A stretch of DNA of 64,000 nucleotides from Spirochaetales bacterium (GCA_003246335.1 QKAR01000009.1:18368-82367), one strand, 5' to 3'. Shown: positions 1 through 9,778, counted from the stretch's first letter. The notes: generated from the letters alone by a model not told the origin. Program-made: numbers and translations.

Positions 1-669
1 CCAAGACCAAGACGTTGCCGCGCCGTAACTTCCTGTCCTAGGGAGTCGACGTTCGCCCCAAAGGGTATGTGCCCCCGTGAGCGCGAGGAAATCGCGCTTT
101 TACTCGACGAATTCGAGGCGATTCGCCTCGCGGACTACGAGGGGCTCTATCAGGAGGAGGCAGCGCGCGCCATGGGTGTATCGCGGCAAACGTTCGGCCG
201 GATTATCGAATCCGCCCGGAAAAAAGTCGCCGATATGCTGGTGAACGGTAAATCGCTCCGCGTCGTCGGAGGCGTCGTTTCTGAGGGCCCCAAAGGAGCA
301 ATCTCTATGAAAATCGCCGTACCGTCCCGCGGGGACGTAATTGACGCCCACTTTGGGCATTGCGAGCAGTATCGCGTCTACACGGCCGAAAATGGCCAGG
401 TGGTCTCCGAAGAAACCGTTCCGTCGCCGGCTGGCTGCGGCTGTAAGTCAAATATCGCCTCGACGCTCGCCTCCCGCGGCGTGACGCTCATGCTCGCCGG
501 CAATATGGGCGACGGAGCCGTTCGCGTTCTTTCCGGTCAGGGAATCGAGGTCGTGCGCGGGTGCTCCGGCGGGACGCGCGCCGCCGTAGACGCGTGGCTT
601 TCGGGCTCGCTGAAAGACTCCGGCGAAGTTTGCCACGAACACGGCGACGACCACGAGTGCGCCCACTAA
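1..669 (+). CDS. DUF134 (HTH) protein fused to a dinitrogenase Fe-Mo cofactor (NifX/NifB-like) domain; 5' end lies outside the window
   Basis: Reading frame is open from base 1 (PRPRRCRAVTSCPRESTFAPKG-MCPREREEIALLLDEFEAIRLADYEGLYQEEAARAMGVSRQTFGRII), followed by MKIAVPSRGDVIDAHFGHCEQYRVY...GCGCKSNIASTLASRGVTLMLAGNMGDGAVRVLSGQGIEVVRGCSG. Confidence 0.85.
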   Translation, partial: PRPRRCRAVTSCPRESTFAPKGMCPREREEIALLLDEFEAIRLADYEGLYQEEAARAMGVSRQTFGRIIESARKKVADMLVNGKSLRVVGGVVSEGPKGAISMKIAVPSRGDVIDAHFGHCEQYRVYTAENGQVVSEETVPSPAGCGCKSNIASTLASRGVTLMLAGNMGDGAVRVLSGQGIEVVRGCSGGTRAAVDAWLSGSLKDSGEVCHEHGDDHECAH

Positions 670-747
670 GCGCCTGAATCGCTTGGCCTTCGCGCCTTGC
701 CCAAGGGCCGGTTTTCCCCTATACTGATTTCTCGCAAGGAGACATCA

Positions 748-2286
748 GTGGAAGTCCGTGTACGCTACGCGCCGTCCCCAACGGGGATGCAGCATATCGG
801 CGGCGTGAGAACCGCCCTTTTTAATTACCTTTTCGCCCGCTCGCAGGGCGGTAAATTCATCCTTCGTCTCGAAGACACCGATCAAACCCGCTACGGCGAG
901 GAATACGTCCGCAACCTATACGACACGCTCGCCTGGCTTGGCATTGAGTGGGACGAGGGCGGCGATAAGGGCGGCCCGTTCGGCCCCTACGTGCAGTCGC
1001 AGCGCTTTGACCTCTATAAAAAATACGCGCGAGAGCTCATAGAGAAGGGCCAGGCATACTATTGCTTTTGCGACGAGGAACGACTCGAGCGCATCCGCAA
1101 AATCCAGACCATGAATAAGATGGCTCCCGGCTATGATCGGCACTGTCGCTCGCTTTCCCCCGCGGAAGTGAAGGCTAACCTTGACGCGGGTAAACCATAC
1201 GTTATTCGTCTCGCCGTTCCGCTTGAGGGGGCCACGAAATTCCACGACGAGCTTCTCGGCGACATCGAGTGGAAAAACGAGGACGTCAACCCCGATCCCG
1301 TACTTTTAAAAACCGACGGCTTCCCGACCTATCACTTGGCGAATATCGTCGACGACCATTTTATGGAAATCACCCACGTCATGCGCGCCCAGGAATGGGT
1401 ACCCTCGACGCCGCTCCACGTCGTCATGTACAAGGCGTTCGGCTGGGAACATCCCGGCTACTGCCACCTCCCGATGGTCATGGGACAGGACGGGCAGAAG
1501 CTTTCCAAGCGCCACGGCGCGACGAGCTGCAACGAGTTCCGCAACAACGGCTACCTGAAGGAAGCGCTCATCAATTATGTCGCGATGCTCGGCTGCTCCT
1601 ACGAGGACGGCCGCGACATGTACACGCTCGAGGAACTCGGACGGCTGTTCCGCATGGAGCACATCAATAAGGCGCCCGCGGTATTCGACTACAAGAAACT
1701 CGAGTGGTTCAACGGTCAGTACATGCGACTCAAGACCGACGAAGAACTTTTCGAGCTGACCTGGCCGTTCATCGCGAACTCAGGCATGCTCGGAAAATGC
1801 GGGGCGGGAGAGGAAAATTCCGAAGAGGCGCGAGCGAGCGCCGGACTCCTTTTCAAGAACGAAACGCTTTTGAAGCCGACGGCGGAACAAAAGGAAAAAC
1901 TTCTGCGCGTGATGCCGCTTATTAAAGAGCGATTGCATTTTCTTACCGACGCGCCCGCGATGGTCGGCTTCCTGTTCGGCGAGCCGGTTGTTCCGCCCGT
2001 CGAGGAAATCGTCCCGAAGAAACTTGACGCGGCGAAAACCCGCGAGGTACTCCAGACCGCGAAAGAGGTTATCGGGAAAATCGGTGGTATGAGCGAGGAG
2101 CAGGCGAACGAGCTCTTTCACGCGGCCGCCGAAAAACTCGGCGTCAAGCTCGGCGATCTCATGATGCCCATTCGCATGGCCGTGACCGGAAGCCGCGTGT
2201 CGCCGCCCCTCGTCGGTTCCATTCAGATTCTCGGAATCGATGTCGCCGTCGCGCGCATAGAGAAAACTCTCGCGGAACGGTTCTAA
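748..2286 (+). CDS. gltX: Glutamyl-tRNA synthetase
   Basis: VRVRYAPSPTGMQHIGGVRTALFNYLFARSQGGKFILRLEDTD and KLSKRHGA class I aaRS motifs; GTG start at 748 preceded by AAGGAGA. Confidence 0.95.
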   Translation: MEVRVRYAPSPTGMQHIGGVRTALFNYLFARSQGGKFILRLEDTDQTRYGEEYVRNLYDTLAWLGIEWDEGGDKGGPFGPYVQSQRFDLYKKYARELIEKGQAYYCFCDEERLERIRKIQTMNKMAPGYDRHCRSLSPAEVKANLDAGKPYVIRLAVPLEGATKFHDELLGDIEWKNEDVNPDPVLLKTDGFPTYHLANIVDDHFMEITHVMRAQEWVPSTPLHVVMYKAFGWEHPGYCHLPMVMGQDGQKLSKRHGATSCNEFRNNGYLKEALINYVAMLGCSYEDGRDMYTLEELGRLFRMEHINKAPAVFDYKKLEWFNGQYMRLKTDEELFELTWPFIANSGMLGKCGAGEENSEEARASAGLLFKNETLLKPTAEQKEKLLRVMPLIKERLHFLTDAPAMVGFLFGEPVVPPVEEIVPKKLDAAKTREVLQTAKEVIGKIGGMSEEQANELFHAAAEKLGVKLGDLMMPIRMAVTGSRVSPPLVGSIQILGIDVAVARIEKTLAERF

Positions 2287-2304
2287 CGCCTTTTTTCTGG
2301 TAAG

Positions 2305-2343
2305 AAAAACAAAGCCCCGGCTTTCGCCGGGGCTTTGTTTTTC
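2305..2343 (+). terminator. Rho-independent terminator after gltX
   Basis: aaaacaaagccccgg-ctttcg-ccggggctttgtttt, near-perfect stem with T tail. Confidence 0.85.
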
Positions 2344-2374
2344 GCCGTGAGCGCGTTTCGACGTCTTTGTCGAA

Positions 2375-2572
2375 TTAGAGAACTTCGACGGGGTAGATCG
2401 TGTCGTTTTTCAGCACGATCGATTCTTCTTTCTGGAGCTTTTCGAGGTTTTCCATCGTCGCTAAAGCGTTGTCCCTATTGAACGCGAGAAACGCCCGAAC
2501 AGTGATTCCTTCTTGGCCGGGAAGCATTGACGTTCGGATGAGCGATAGTACGTTGGAATTCTGCGTATCCAT
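2375..2572 (-). CDS. Small hypothetical protein (65 aa)
   Basis: ORF with GAGGT upstream of ATG on the minus strand; no family recognised. Confidence 0.5.
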   Translation of the reverse strand: MDTQNSNVLSLIRTSMLPGQEGITVRAFLAFNRDNALATMENLEKLQKEESIVLKNDTIYPVEVL

Positions 2573-2702
2573 TTCTTATACCTCTTTTATTGTAATGCGA
2601 GAAAAATATGCCCATTGGCATATTGTTGCAAGCGAAAAAACCAAGGTTATTCGTGAATCACCCTTTTTTCATCCTGCGCGCAAAGCCTGATTTCAACTAT
2701 TC

Positions 2703-4103
2703 ATGCACTGTATTTTTTGGTACTATGTGCGCAGTTGGTTATGTGAACATATGCTGTGCACCGAATTGAGAGGCTCTTCGCGAACGTTGCGGAGGCTTCT
2801 GTCCGCTTCTCCCTTGGTTTTCGTGGTTTTTATTTGCGCGATCGTCGTGTCCGATACGACGCGCCGCATTCGTTCGTCTTCCGGTTCCGATGGAAGGGGC
2901 GATGCCCCGTCAGCCTTAAATCCCCCTACCGTTTTTTTCGATCCCCCTGAATCGATGCTGTCTCCGGGGACTCCCCCGGTTATCGACGGCTCCCCGGAAA
3001 CCGATCGCGCGCGCGATGTCGCGAGCCTATCAGGCGTCCTTACGACCCCGAATTTTCGCCGAGGCTCAGCGACTTCGATTATTTCGGTGGGAACCCAATC
3101 GCTTCGAGCCTCGTGGTCCCGGCTTAACGTCGAGGGGGGCATAGTCGATCTTTCGTGGGGTACGGCGGGCGGCGGACCGCTGGACGTTTTCTCGACCGCA
3201 TCGCGTTCGGACGCGATTTCCGTCGATAGTATGAGCAAAAAAAAACAGACACCGGTGCTTCACGCGTCGTACGAGCTCGGTCCGTCCGCGAAGCTCGAGT
3301 TTGTGTATTCGCCGATTTTCGTCGGTAACTCATGGGGACGCGGCAGCGCTCAAGCGCCCGCGCAGCTGAAAACGACGCGCGCGGTCGCGGACTCGCTCGG
3401 CGCCCAGAATGGTTCGGTCGCCCTTCGCTATCCCGATTCGTCCGGCTTGGAATACGCCCAATACGGTTTTCGGCTCACCGGGGCGATCGGCCAAAATGAA
3501 TGCGGCGCCCAAGTGTTTTTTGGAAATTATCCCGATCCCGCCGTCTCATCGGTTTCGGTCCTCGGGGGAAAATACCTTCAAATGAGCCTAGCCTACAATC
3601 GCTACGCGCAGCTGGGGCTCGAGTGGTCCAGGACGGTCGGCGCGATCCACCTTCACGACGAAGTCGCCGCGAACATTACGTCAGACCTGAGCGGCAAGGA
3701 CGGCTCTTCCTATAACCCGCGCGCTCTTTGGCTCGCGGGAGCCGCGACGTCGGCCCGACGCTTCGATCTATCCGCCCAGGCGAGCGGCCTTGTGCGTCTC
3801 CTGTACGGGGGCGTCGGCTCCGATCCCTTCGACGCCGAGGCGGGACTGGGACCGACGAGCACGGCGTTCCTCGTCAGCGTGACTCGCGGGTTTTCGTTCG
3901 CCAGCGGGAATCAATCGGTCGGCGCGACCGCCCGCTGGGGAATCGAGGACGGCGATTGCTGCGTCATGCCGCGCTGGTCGCTCGAGCTTGGAGACGCGAC
4001 GCTGAGCGCGGAGGCGGGGATATTCGCCGGCAATCCCCTCGGCTCGCTCGGTCAATACCGCGATGACGACTACGTTCGGCTTTCTTTCAACCGCGCTTGG
4101 TAA
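2703..4103 (+). CDS. Hypothetical protein, probable outer-membrane beta-barrel
   Basis: N-terminal hydrophobic segment, alternating beta-rich sequence, C-terminal YVRLSFNRAW ending in an aromatic residue; start codon uncertain. Confidence 0.6.
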   Translation: MHCIFWYYVRSWLCEHMLCTELRGSSRTLRRLLSASPLVFVVFICAIVVSDTTRRIRSSSGSDGRGDAPSALNPPTVFFDPPESMLSPGTPPVIDGSPETDRARDVASLSGVLTTPNFRRGSATSIISVGTQSLRASWSRLNVEGGIVDLSWGTAGGGPLDVFSTASRSDAISVDSMSKKKQTPVLHASYELGPSAKLEFVYSPIFVGNSWGRGSAQAPAQLKTTRAVADSLGAQNGSVALRYPDSSGLEYAQYGFRLTGAIGQNECGAQVFFGNYPDPAVSSVSVLGGKYLQMSLAYNRYAQLGLEWSRTVGAIHLHDEVAANITSDLSGKDGSSYNPRALWLAGAATSARRFDLSAQASGLVRLLYGGVGSDPFDAEAGLGPTSTAFLVSVTRGFSFASGNQSVGATARWGIEDGDCCVMPRWSLELGDATLSAEAGIFAGNPLGSLGQYRDDDYVRLSFNRAW

Positions 4104-4127
4104 GCCGAACACAGCGGCGCTGTCAGT

Positions 4128-5477
4128 TTATTTCAGCCGAATTTTCACCCCGACGGTGGCTTCGTTCGCGCGCATCGCTACGTCGCTCGCCTCGTCGTAC
4201 ATTCCCGCCTGCCAGGAAAATTCGTCGCGAAGCTCCACGGACAGCGCCTTCGCGACGGGAATCGAGTAAGCGGCGTTCGTGACCGCGCAGAGTACTGCGC
4301 CTCCGGAGTCGCGCACGACGTCCGGGTAGGTGAGCATGGCGAAGCATGCGGTCGAAAGTTCCGCGGCGCCCGCCTTGCCGAAATCGGCTTCGAGCCTCAA
4401 TTTCGCGTGGAGTCCCGAGCCATAGTCCCTCGTCGAGATTTGCTTATACCTCGTGTCCCCGTTTCCTTCCGGATAAAAATTCGCCGAGCCGAAACCGAGC
4501 ACGCCCGCGTGCGCTTGGAGGCTGAGCGAGCCGAAGGACGTTTGCCATCGCTGTTTCGTCGTCGCGTCGATAGAGGTGCCCGAGATTTGGAGATCTTTGA
4601 GCATGACGAAATCGTAGTGGAGTGAGAGTCCCGCGGTTGCGTTTCGGCTCGGCCCGTCGGCGATCGCTCGGCTCATCAGATATCCGTCCGTCCAAAGCGT
4701 CGCGCCGTACCACGGAAACGCGCCGACGAGGCGAAGGTCAAGGTCGAAATGGTCAAACGGCGTGTTTGAGTCGTTCGCGAAGGGATCCCCGTACACAAGG
4801 GCGAAGGCAACGGCCCCTCCCGGATTCCTCGCGACGTAGGGATCGTCAGCCCCTTCGGGGCCTCCCGAACCGACGGCTTCCCGCGCGTGAACGAAACCGA
4901 GCCCCGCTGAAAGCGTCGCCGCCGTGATTTTCCCGCCCGTAGGCTCCGGGGGAGACCTGCGCACCGCATCGTCGAACGCGTCAATGGGGCTGATAAAGAC
5001 CGCCGCGACGGGATTTTTCGGGCTCGTCTCAAGATAGAGTCGATGGAATATCTCCCCGAGCGACGCTCCCCCCATTGTCGTCGTGATCAAATCGTTCATT
5101 CCTGGCGTGGACCGCTCGCAGAAAAATTCCCAAGTGACGCTCCCAAGCGGCGCGAATGCGATGGATTCGTAAAAATTGAAGCCGTTCGTCCTGCCCGCCG
5201 CGAAGTACGTGGACCCTTGATAGGGATGGCCGATTTGGTTCGTCTGGAATTGGCTTTGGTCGAATTGCCAGGGGGAAGTCATGTTCGTCCACATGGTGTC
5301 CGGCGAAACGCGGGTGAAGTCGGTATCGGCGACGAACCTACTGACCGAAAACAGGGCCGCGTTGCTGAATAGCGTTTCGCCCACCGCCGCGACGGCGTGT
5401 TTTTCTTCTCCAGAAGCGCTTACGGAAATTCCTAAGGTCAGGATCAATACGAAGATGCGCAAATGTTTCTCATGCAT
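4128..5477 (-). CDS. DUF3943-like outer membrane protein
   Basis: Signal peptide (MHEKHLRIFVLILTLGISVSASG) and NQIGHPYQGSTYFAAGRTNGFNFYESIAFAPLGSVTWEFFCERSTPGMNDLITTTMGGASLGEI, characteristic of DUF3943; C-terminal barrel. An upstream ATG at 5492 is an alternative start. Confidence 0.75.
   Translation of the reverse strand: MHEKHLRIFVLILTLGISVSASGEEKHAVAAVGETLFSNAALFSVSRFVADTDFTRVSPDTMWTNMTSPWQFDQSQFQTNQIGHPYQGSTYFAAGRTNGFNFYESIAFAPLGSVTWEFFCERSTPGMNDLITTTMGGASLGEIFHRLYLETSPKNPVAAVFISPIDAFDDAVRRSPPEPTGGKITAATLSAGLGFVHAREAVGSGGPEGADDPYVARNPGGAVAFALVYGDPFANDSNTPFDHFDLDLRLVGAFPWYGATLWTDGYLMSRAIADGPSRNATAGLSLHYDFVMLKDLQISGTSIDATTKQRWQTSFGSLSLQAHAGVLGFGSANFYPEGNGDTRYKQISTRDYGSGLHAKLRLEADFGKAGAAELSTACFAMLTYPDVVRDSGGAVLCAVTNAAYSIPVAKALSVELRDEFSWQAGMYDEASDVAMRANEATVGVKIRLK
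5105..5430. repeat. Direct repeat copy A (about 326 bp), covering the N-terminal coding part of the DUF3943-like gene
   Basis: By eye >90% identical to 6730-7056, same orientation. Confidence 0.9.
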
Positions 5478-5634
5478 ATTAGTATATAACACGTACAGGG
5501 TGTCAAAAGGAACACAATCATGAATAATTTATCGATAAAGGGTATGCTTGCGTTCTTGGTGACACGGAGCGTTCTCGGGACTGTTTTATGGTATGGAGAC
5601 ACGTAACTCATTTCGAAACAAAAAAGGACGGACT

Positions 5635-6651
5635 ATGCGGAAATATTTCTTTTTAACTCTCGCTTTCTTTTTTTGCGCGTTTTCGGCTTCGGCCGGTACG
5701 CTGCGCCTGGGCAAGGATGTGGATCTTGCGGGCATCACGGAGATTTCGTTCGAGTTGTCATCCCCGTCCATCGTGTTCGGTTTCTCTACCGCGCGGTATG
5801 ACCACGCGATTAGCGGTAGCGGTGGGACGGATACGCTTTCGCTTTCCCTCGATGGCGATATTTCCGCGAGCCAAGAGTCCGCATTGCCTCGATTGCTGGT
5901 CGATCGTCAAACTTCGAGGCTTATCGTTCGCCTGTACGAGAAAGTCCCGTTCTTGTTCTTGACGCAGACCGGGACAGCTCGCTTTGCCGCGTCGATCCCC
6001 GACGGTTTCACAGGCCGCGTTTCGGTATCTTCTTCCTCGGGAAACATAACGCTTTCCGGTCTCAAGCCGGGAACGCTGGAGGTCAATTCGAGCTCCGGCT
6101 CGATTTTCGGGTCGGCTCTTTCGCCCGGAGAGGCAGCTATCTCCGTTTCATCGGGCTCTATTAAGATTTCAGATATCTCGGCGGGGAAAGCGCGCGTCGA
6201 TTCGAGTTCCGGCTCCATCGAAATCGGCTCGCTGACGGCGACCGATGGCGCTTCCGTCGAGGCAAGTTCAGGCTCGATCCGCCTGGACAGGATCACGGGC
6301 AGCGATTTGAGAATCAAGTCCTCCGCCGGAGGCGTGAACGTCGGGGATTTTTCGGGCAACCTTTTCTGCGGCGTTTCGAGCGGATCGGTTCGCCTCGCGG
6401 CGTCGAAACTTTCGGGGAACCTCACTGTCAAGTCTTCCTCGGGCGGGGTAACGCTCGAACTGCCGAGCGACACTGCGTTTTCGGCCGCGCTCGAAACTTC
6501 CGCCGGCTCGATTCGAAGCGATTTTACCCTCATTGGCGACGCGCTCAATCAGAAACGGGGCCGCGTTTCGGGCGACGCGAACGGCGGCGGCTATTCCGTA
6601 AAGATCGGCGTCTCGAGCGGCGGCATCAAATTAATCGCTCGCCCGCAATAG
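5635..6651 (+). CDS. DUF4097-like repetitive beta-strand protein (putative adhesin-type), secreted
   Basis: Signal peptide MRKYFFLTLAFFFCAFSASAG; repeated [S/A]SSGSI-type motifs about every 20 aa; RBS AAAAAGGACGG before ATG 5635. Confidence 0.75.
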   Translation: MRKYFFLTLAFFFCAFSASAGTLRLGKDVDLAGITEISFELSSPSIVFGFSTARYDHAISGSGGTDTLSLSLDGDISASQESALPRLLVDRQTSRLIVRLYEKVPFLFLTQTGTARFAASIPDGFTGRVSVSSSSGNITLSGLKPGTLEVNSSSGSIFGSALSPGEAAISVSSGSIKISDISAGKARVDSSSGSIEIGSLTATDGASVEASSGSIRLDRITGSDLRIKSSAGGVNVGDFSGNLFCGVSSGSVRLAASKLSGNLTVKSSSGGVTLELPSDTAFSAALETSAGSIRSDFTLIGDALNQKRGRVSGDANGGGYSVKIGVSSGGIKLIARPQ

Positions 6652-6724
6652 GCGTTTTTTCCCCTACCGAGATACGCGCGCCCCGGCGCCGCGGCGGGCT
6701 CGCGCGCGGGCGCCTGTCCCGCTC

Positions 6725-7056
6725 TCATTGCGTGGACCGCTCGCTGAAAAAATCCCAAGTGACGCTCCCAAGCGGCGCAAAGGCGATGGATTCGTAAGAA
6801 TTGAAGCCGTTCGTCCTGCCCGCCGCGAAGTACGTGAACCCTTGATAGTGATGGCCGATTTGGTTCGTCTGGAATTGGCTTTGGTCGAATTGCCAGGGGA
6901 AAGTCATGTTCGTCCACATGGTGTCCGGCGAAACGCGGGTAAACTCGGTATCGGCGACGAATCAACTGACCGAAAACAGGGCCGCGTTGCTGAATAGCGT
7001 TTCGGCCATCGCAACGACGGCGTGTTTTTTATTTTCCAGAAGTGCTTACGGAAATT
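6725..7056 (-). pseudogene. Truncated duplicate of the 5' part of the DUF3943-like gene
   Basis: Matches codons of 5105-5430; in-frame TGA (minus strand, 6962-6964) replaces an Arg codon and the copy stops at 6725 right after ...SERSTQ. Confidence 0.88.
6730..7056. repeat. Direct repeat copy B of 5105-5430
   Basis: Shared run from gcgtggaccgctcgc to cttacggaaatt. Confidence 0.9.
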
Positions 7057-7099
7057 AAGGGTAGCAATGGACACGAACAAAGAGTAACAACGGACATCC

Positions 7100-8173
7100 C
7101 TATCGGGTTTTTTGAGAAACGATTTTTTTTCGGAATTCGCTCGGCGTCATCTCGTATTTTCGGAGAAAGAGCGCGTTGAACTGCGATTTAGAGGTAAAAC
7201 CATTGCGCATTGCGAGATTCAATATGAGTTCTTCGGGGTTTTGGATGAGGTCACGATGGAGGCTCTCGAAGCGCAGATCGTTCAGATACTCGCGAAAACC
7301 GATACCTTTAATGGTGTTAAGGAAATATGAAAGCTGATTGGGCGAAACCCCGACCTTTTCCGCGATTGATTGCAGGTTACTTGCGGGATCACGGTAAAAA
7401 GCCGTTCGTAGCGCGAGACCGCTGAGCCGCTTTTCGATCTCGGCGATTTCCTCAGCGCTGAGAAGCGCGTATTTTTTCGTTTCTTTGGCAGGGATTCCCA
7501 GAATGTAGTCGGGATAGCGCGCCAATGCGAGAAAAAAACAGGTGACGATCACGGCGAAAATCGACAGGGCGACGAAAAAAAAGCGTTCACTCCGCGATGG
7601 ATAGGCCATCATGCTTACGAAGCTACCCATAAGCATCGCGACTTGAAAAGTCATCATGAGCTTGAATCCCTTTCCGTTCCGCACGTACCCCCGTTTGGGA
7701 TAGGTTGACGTTTTCGCTATTCCGAGCGCGAAAAAAAACACAAAACACGCATCGGGTATAAAGTTGAGCGCCATAAGCGTGAAACTCGTGAACTGTATCG
7801 GCAAGCCCGGACGAAATTGGGGTAGCGGATTCACGATCGCGTTCATGACGAATACCACAACGGCATAGAGAGTCGGGAACGCGAAATATGGCATAAACGA
7901 ACGAACGGGCTTTCGGCCTTCGCCCATGCATGTCGTGTAAAAAAGATAGACGGTGGGGCCTACGCCGGCGTTAGCGATAAGGTCAGTATGAATTAAGAAC
8001 GGCGCATAGCGCAAATATCCTCCGATAGCGGCCGCGTAGTAAAAAAGCATATAGTCGAGAAAGCCAAAGGCAACGGTCATGAGGATCGTTTGCGGAGTTT
8101 TCTGCCGTTGAAGGAGCAAAAACGCGATATAAATGAGGACGCATGCTCCGGCGACGAAAAGAATGGTTTCCAT
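7100..8173 (-). CDS. Membrane-anchored AraC-family transcriptional regulator
   Basis: About 220 aa multi-TM N-terminus followed by AraC HTH (LQSIAEKVGVSPNQLSYFLNTIKGIGFREYLNDLRFE...LNLAMRNGFTSKSQFNALFLRKYEMTPSEFRKK). Confidence 0.85.
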   Translation of the reverse strand: METILFVAGACVLIYIAFLLLQRQKTPQTILMTVAFGFLDYMLFYYAAAIGGYLRYAPFLIHTDLIANAGVGPTVYLFYTTCMGEGRKPVRSFMPYFAFPTLYAVVVFVMNAIVNPLPQFRPGLPIQFTSFTLMALNFIPDACFVFFFALGIAKTSTYPKRGYVRNGKGFKLMMTFQVAMLMGSFVSMMAYPSRSERFFFVALSIFAVIVTCFFLALARYPDYILGIPAKETKKYALLSAEEIAEIEKRLSGLALRTAFYRDPASNLQSIAEKVGVSPNQLSYFLNTIKGIGFREYLNDLRFESLHRDLIQNPEELILNLAMRNGFTSKSQFNALFLRKYEMTPSEFRKKIVSQKTR

Positions 8174-8326
8174 TACCGTGAGTATATCTGCTTAGCGCAA
8201 GTTAGTTCAATCTTCTGGACGTTTCAAGCAATTAGTTTCTTCTATACACAAAGGGCGGCGCTATGGTATCCTACGAGGCAATATAGGTCCCCCGAGAAAT
8301 CAGCCGCACGCGGTGGGTTTCTCTTT

Positions 8327-8349
8327 GATAATCGCCTGGGGCGATTATC
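8327..8349 (+). promoter_or_regulatory. Stem-loop in the glyS leader
   Basis: gataatcgc-ctggg-gcgattatc, perfect 9-bp stem about 35 nt before the start codon. Confidence 0.4.
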
Positions 8350-8384
8350 ACTGCCTCCAGCGGGGGCAAAAGGAGCATCCAAAA

Positions 8385-9740
8385 ATGGAAGATCACTCGG
8401 TATCGATGGAAAAAATCGTCAGCCTCTGCAAGCGGCGCGGTTTCGTGTTTCAGTCCTCCGAAATTTACGGCGGACAAGCCGGCGCTTGGGATTACGGCCC
8501 CTTGGGCATCGAGCTGAAGAACAACATCCAAAAGGCATGGTGGAAGGAAATGACCCAACTCCATGACAGCATCGTCGGCCTCGACGCCGCCATTCTCATG
8601 CATCCCCGCGTATGGGAAGCCTCCGGTCACGTCGCGAATTTCTCCGACCCTCTCGTCGACTGCAAGGACTGCAAGAGCCGCTTCCGCGCCGACGACGACA
8701 CGCAAATCTCCCCCGAGAACGTCGCCGCCCGAAAGTGCCCGAAGTGCGGTGGTCCCCTGACCGAGCCCCGATCCTTCAACCTCATGTTCAAAACCCATAT
8801 CGGCCCCGCCGAGGATACCGCGTCGATCATTTACCTTCGGCCCGAAACCGCCCAGGGCATTTACGTCAACTATAAGAACATCGCGCAGTCGAACCGCCTG
8901 AAAATCCCGTTCGGCATCGCCCAGGTCGGCAAGGCGTTCCGCAACGAGATCGTCACCAAAAACTTCATTTTTCGCACCTGCGAATTCGAGCAGATGGAGA
9001 TGCAGTTCTTCGTGAAGCCCGGCGCGGACGAGAAGTTCTTCGAATACTGGCGTGAGCAGCGCATGGGCTATTACCCGAAGTACGGCATCCGCGCGGAAAA
9101 ACTCCGCTGGCACCACCACGAAAAGCTCGCGCACTACGCGAAGGACGCGTACGACATCGAGTTCGAATTCCCCATGGGATTCCAGGAGCTTGAGGGTATC
9201 CATAACCGCACCGACTTCGACCTCACTCAGCACGCGAAGTATTCCGGCAAGGACCTCCAATACATCGATCAGGACAACGGCAACGAGCGCTACATTCCTT
9301 ACATCATCGAGACCTCGGCCGGACTGACGCGTAACGTGCTCATGTTCCTGAGCGACGCCTACGAGGAAGAGAAAGTCGCCGACAAGGGGAACGAGGACGA
9401 TTGGCGAACCGTGCTCCATTTCCACCCGAAAATCGCGCCGGTCACCGTCGCCGTCCTTCCCCTCATGAAAAAGGACGGGCTCGCCGAGCTCGCCAAGGAA
9501 ATCCAGAACGAGCTGAAGGAAGACTTCATGACCGATTACGACCAGTCGGGCGCGATCGGCAAACGCTATCGCCGCCAGGACGAGATCGGCACGCCGTTCT
9601 GCGTCACGGTCGACTACGACTCGAAGGAAGACAGCACGGTTACCCTGCGGTTCCGCGACTCTATGGAGCAGGTTCGCGTAAAGCGAAGCGAGCTCAGCCA
9701 TCGCATCCGCGAGGAAATCAAGAATTACAAGCGGGTTTAA
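8385..9740 (+). CDS. glyS: Glycyl-tRNA synthetase (alpha2 type)
   Basis: [83 protein letters not shown] before ATG 8385. Confidence 0.95.
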   Translation: MEDHSVSMEKIVSLCKRRGFVFQSSEIYGGQAGAWDYGPLGIELKNNIQKAWWKEMTQLHDSIVGLDAAILMHPRVWEASGHVANFSDPLVDCKDCKSRFRADDDTQISPENVAARKCPKCGGPLTEPRSFNLMFKTHIGPAEDTASIIYLRPETAQGIYVNYKNIAQSNRLKIPFGIAQVGKAFRNEIVTKNFIFRTCEFEQMEMQFFVKPGADEKFFEYWREQRMGYYPKYGIRAEKLRWHHHEKLAHYAKDAYDIEFEFPMGFQELEGIHNRTDFDLTQHAKYSGKDLQYIDQDNGNERYIPYIIETSAGLTRNVLMFLSDAYEEEKVADKGNEDDWRTVLHFHPKIAPVTVAVLPLMKKDGLAELAKEIQNELKEDFMTDYDQSGAIGKRYRRQDEIGTPFCVTVDYDSKEDSTVTLRFRDSMEQVRVKRSELSHRIREEIKNYKRV

Positions 9741-9778
9741 GAAAACCGCGCCGGGTTTTTTCCAAGGGACGGGGATAC

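Noticed and set aside
5105-7056. Insertion sequence or composite transposon between the direct repeats
   Set aside because: No transposase and no terminal inverted repeats; the repeat is part of the OMP gene itself
8281-8384. Possible T-box riboswitch upstream of glyS
   Set aside because: No T-box TGGNACCGCG-type sequence or terminator/antiterminator with T run seen
8271-9701. 476-aa minus-strand ORF opposite glyS, and similar long antisense ORFs (e.g. 9737-10729 -, 10918-11946 -, 14744-15820 -, 32661-33674 -)
   Set aside because: Shadow ORFs of clearly conserved genes in GC-rich DNA; translations are low-complexity R/A/D/V-rich with no recognisable domain
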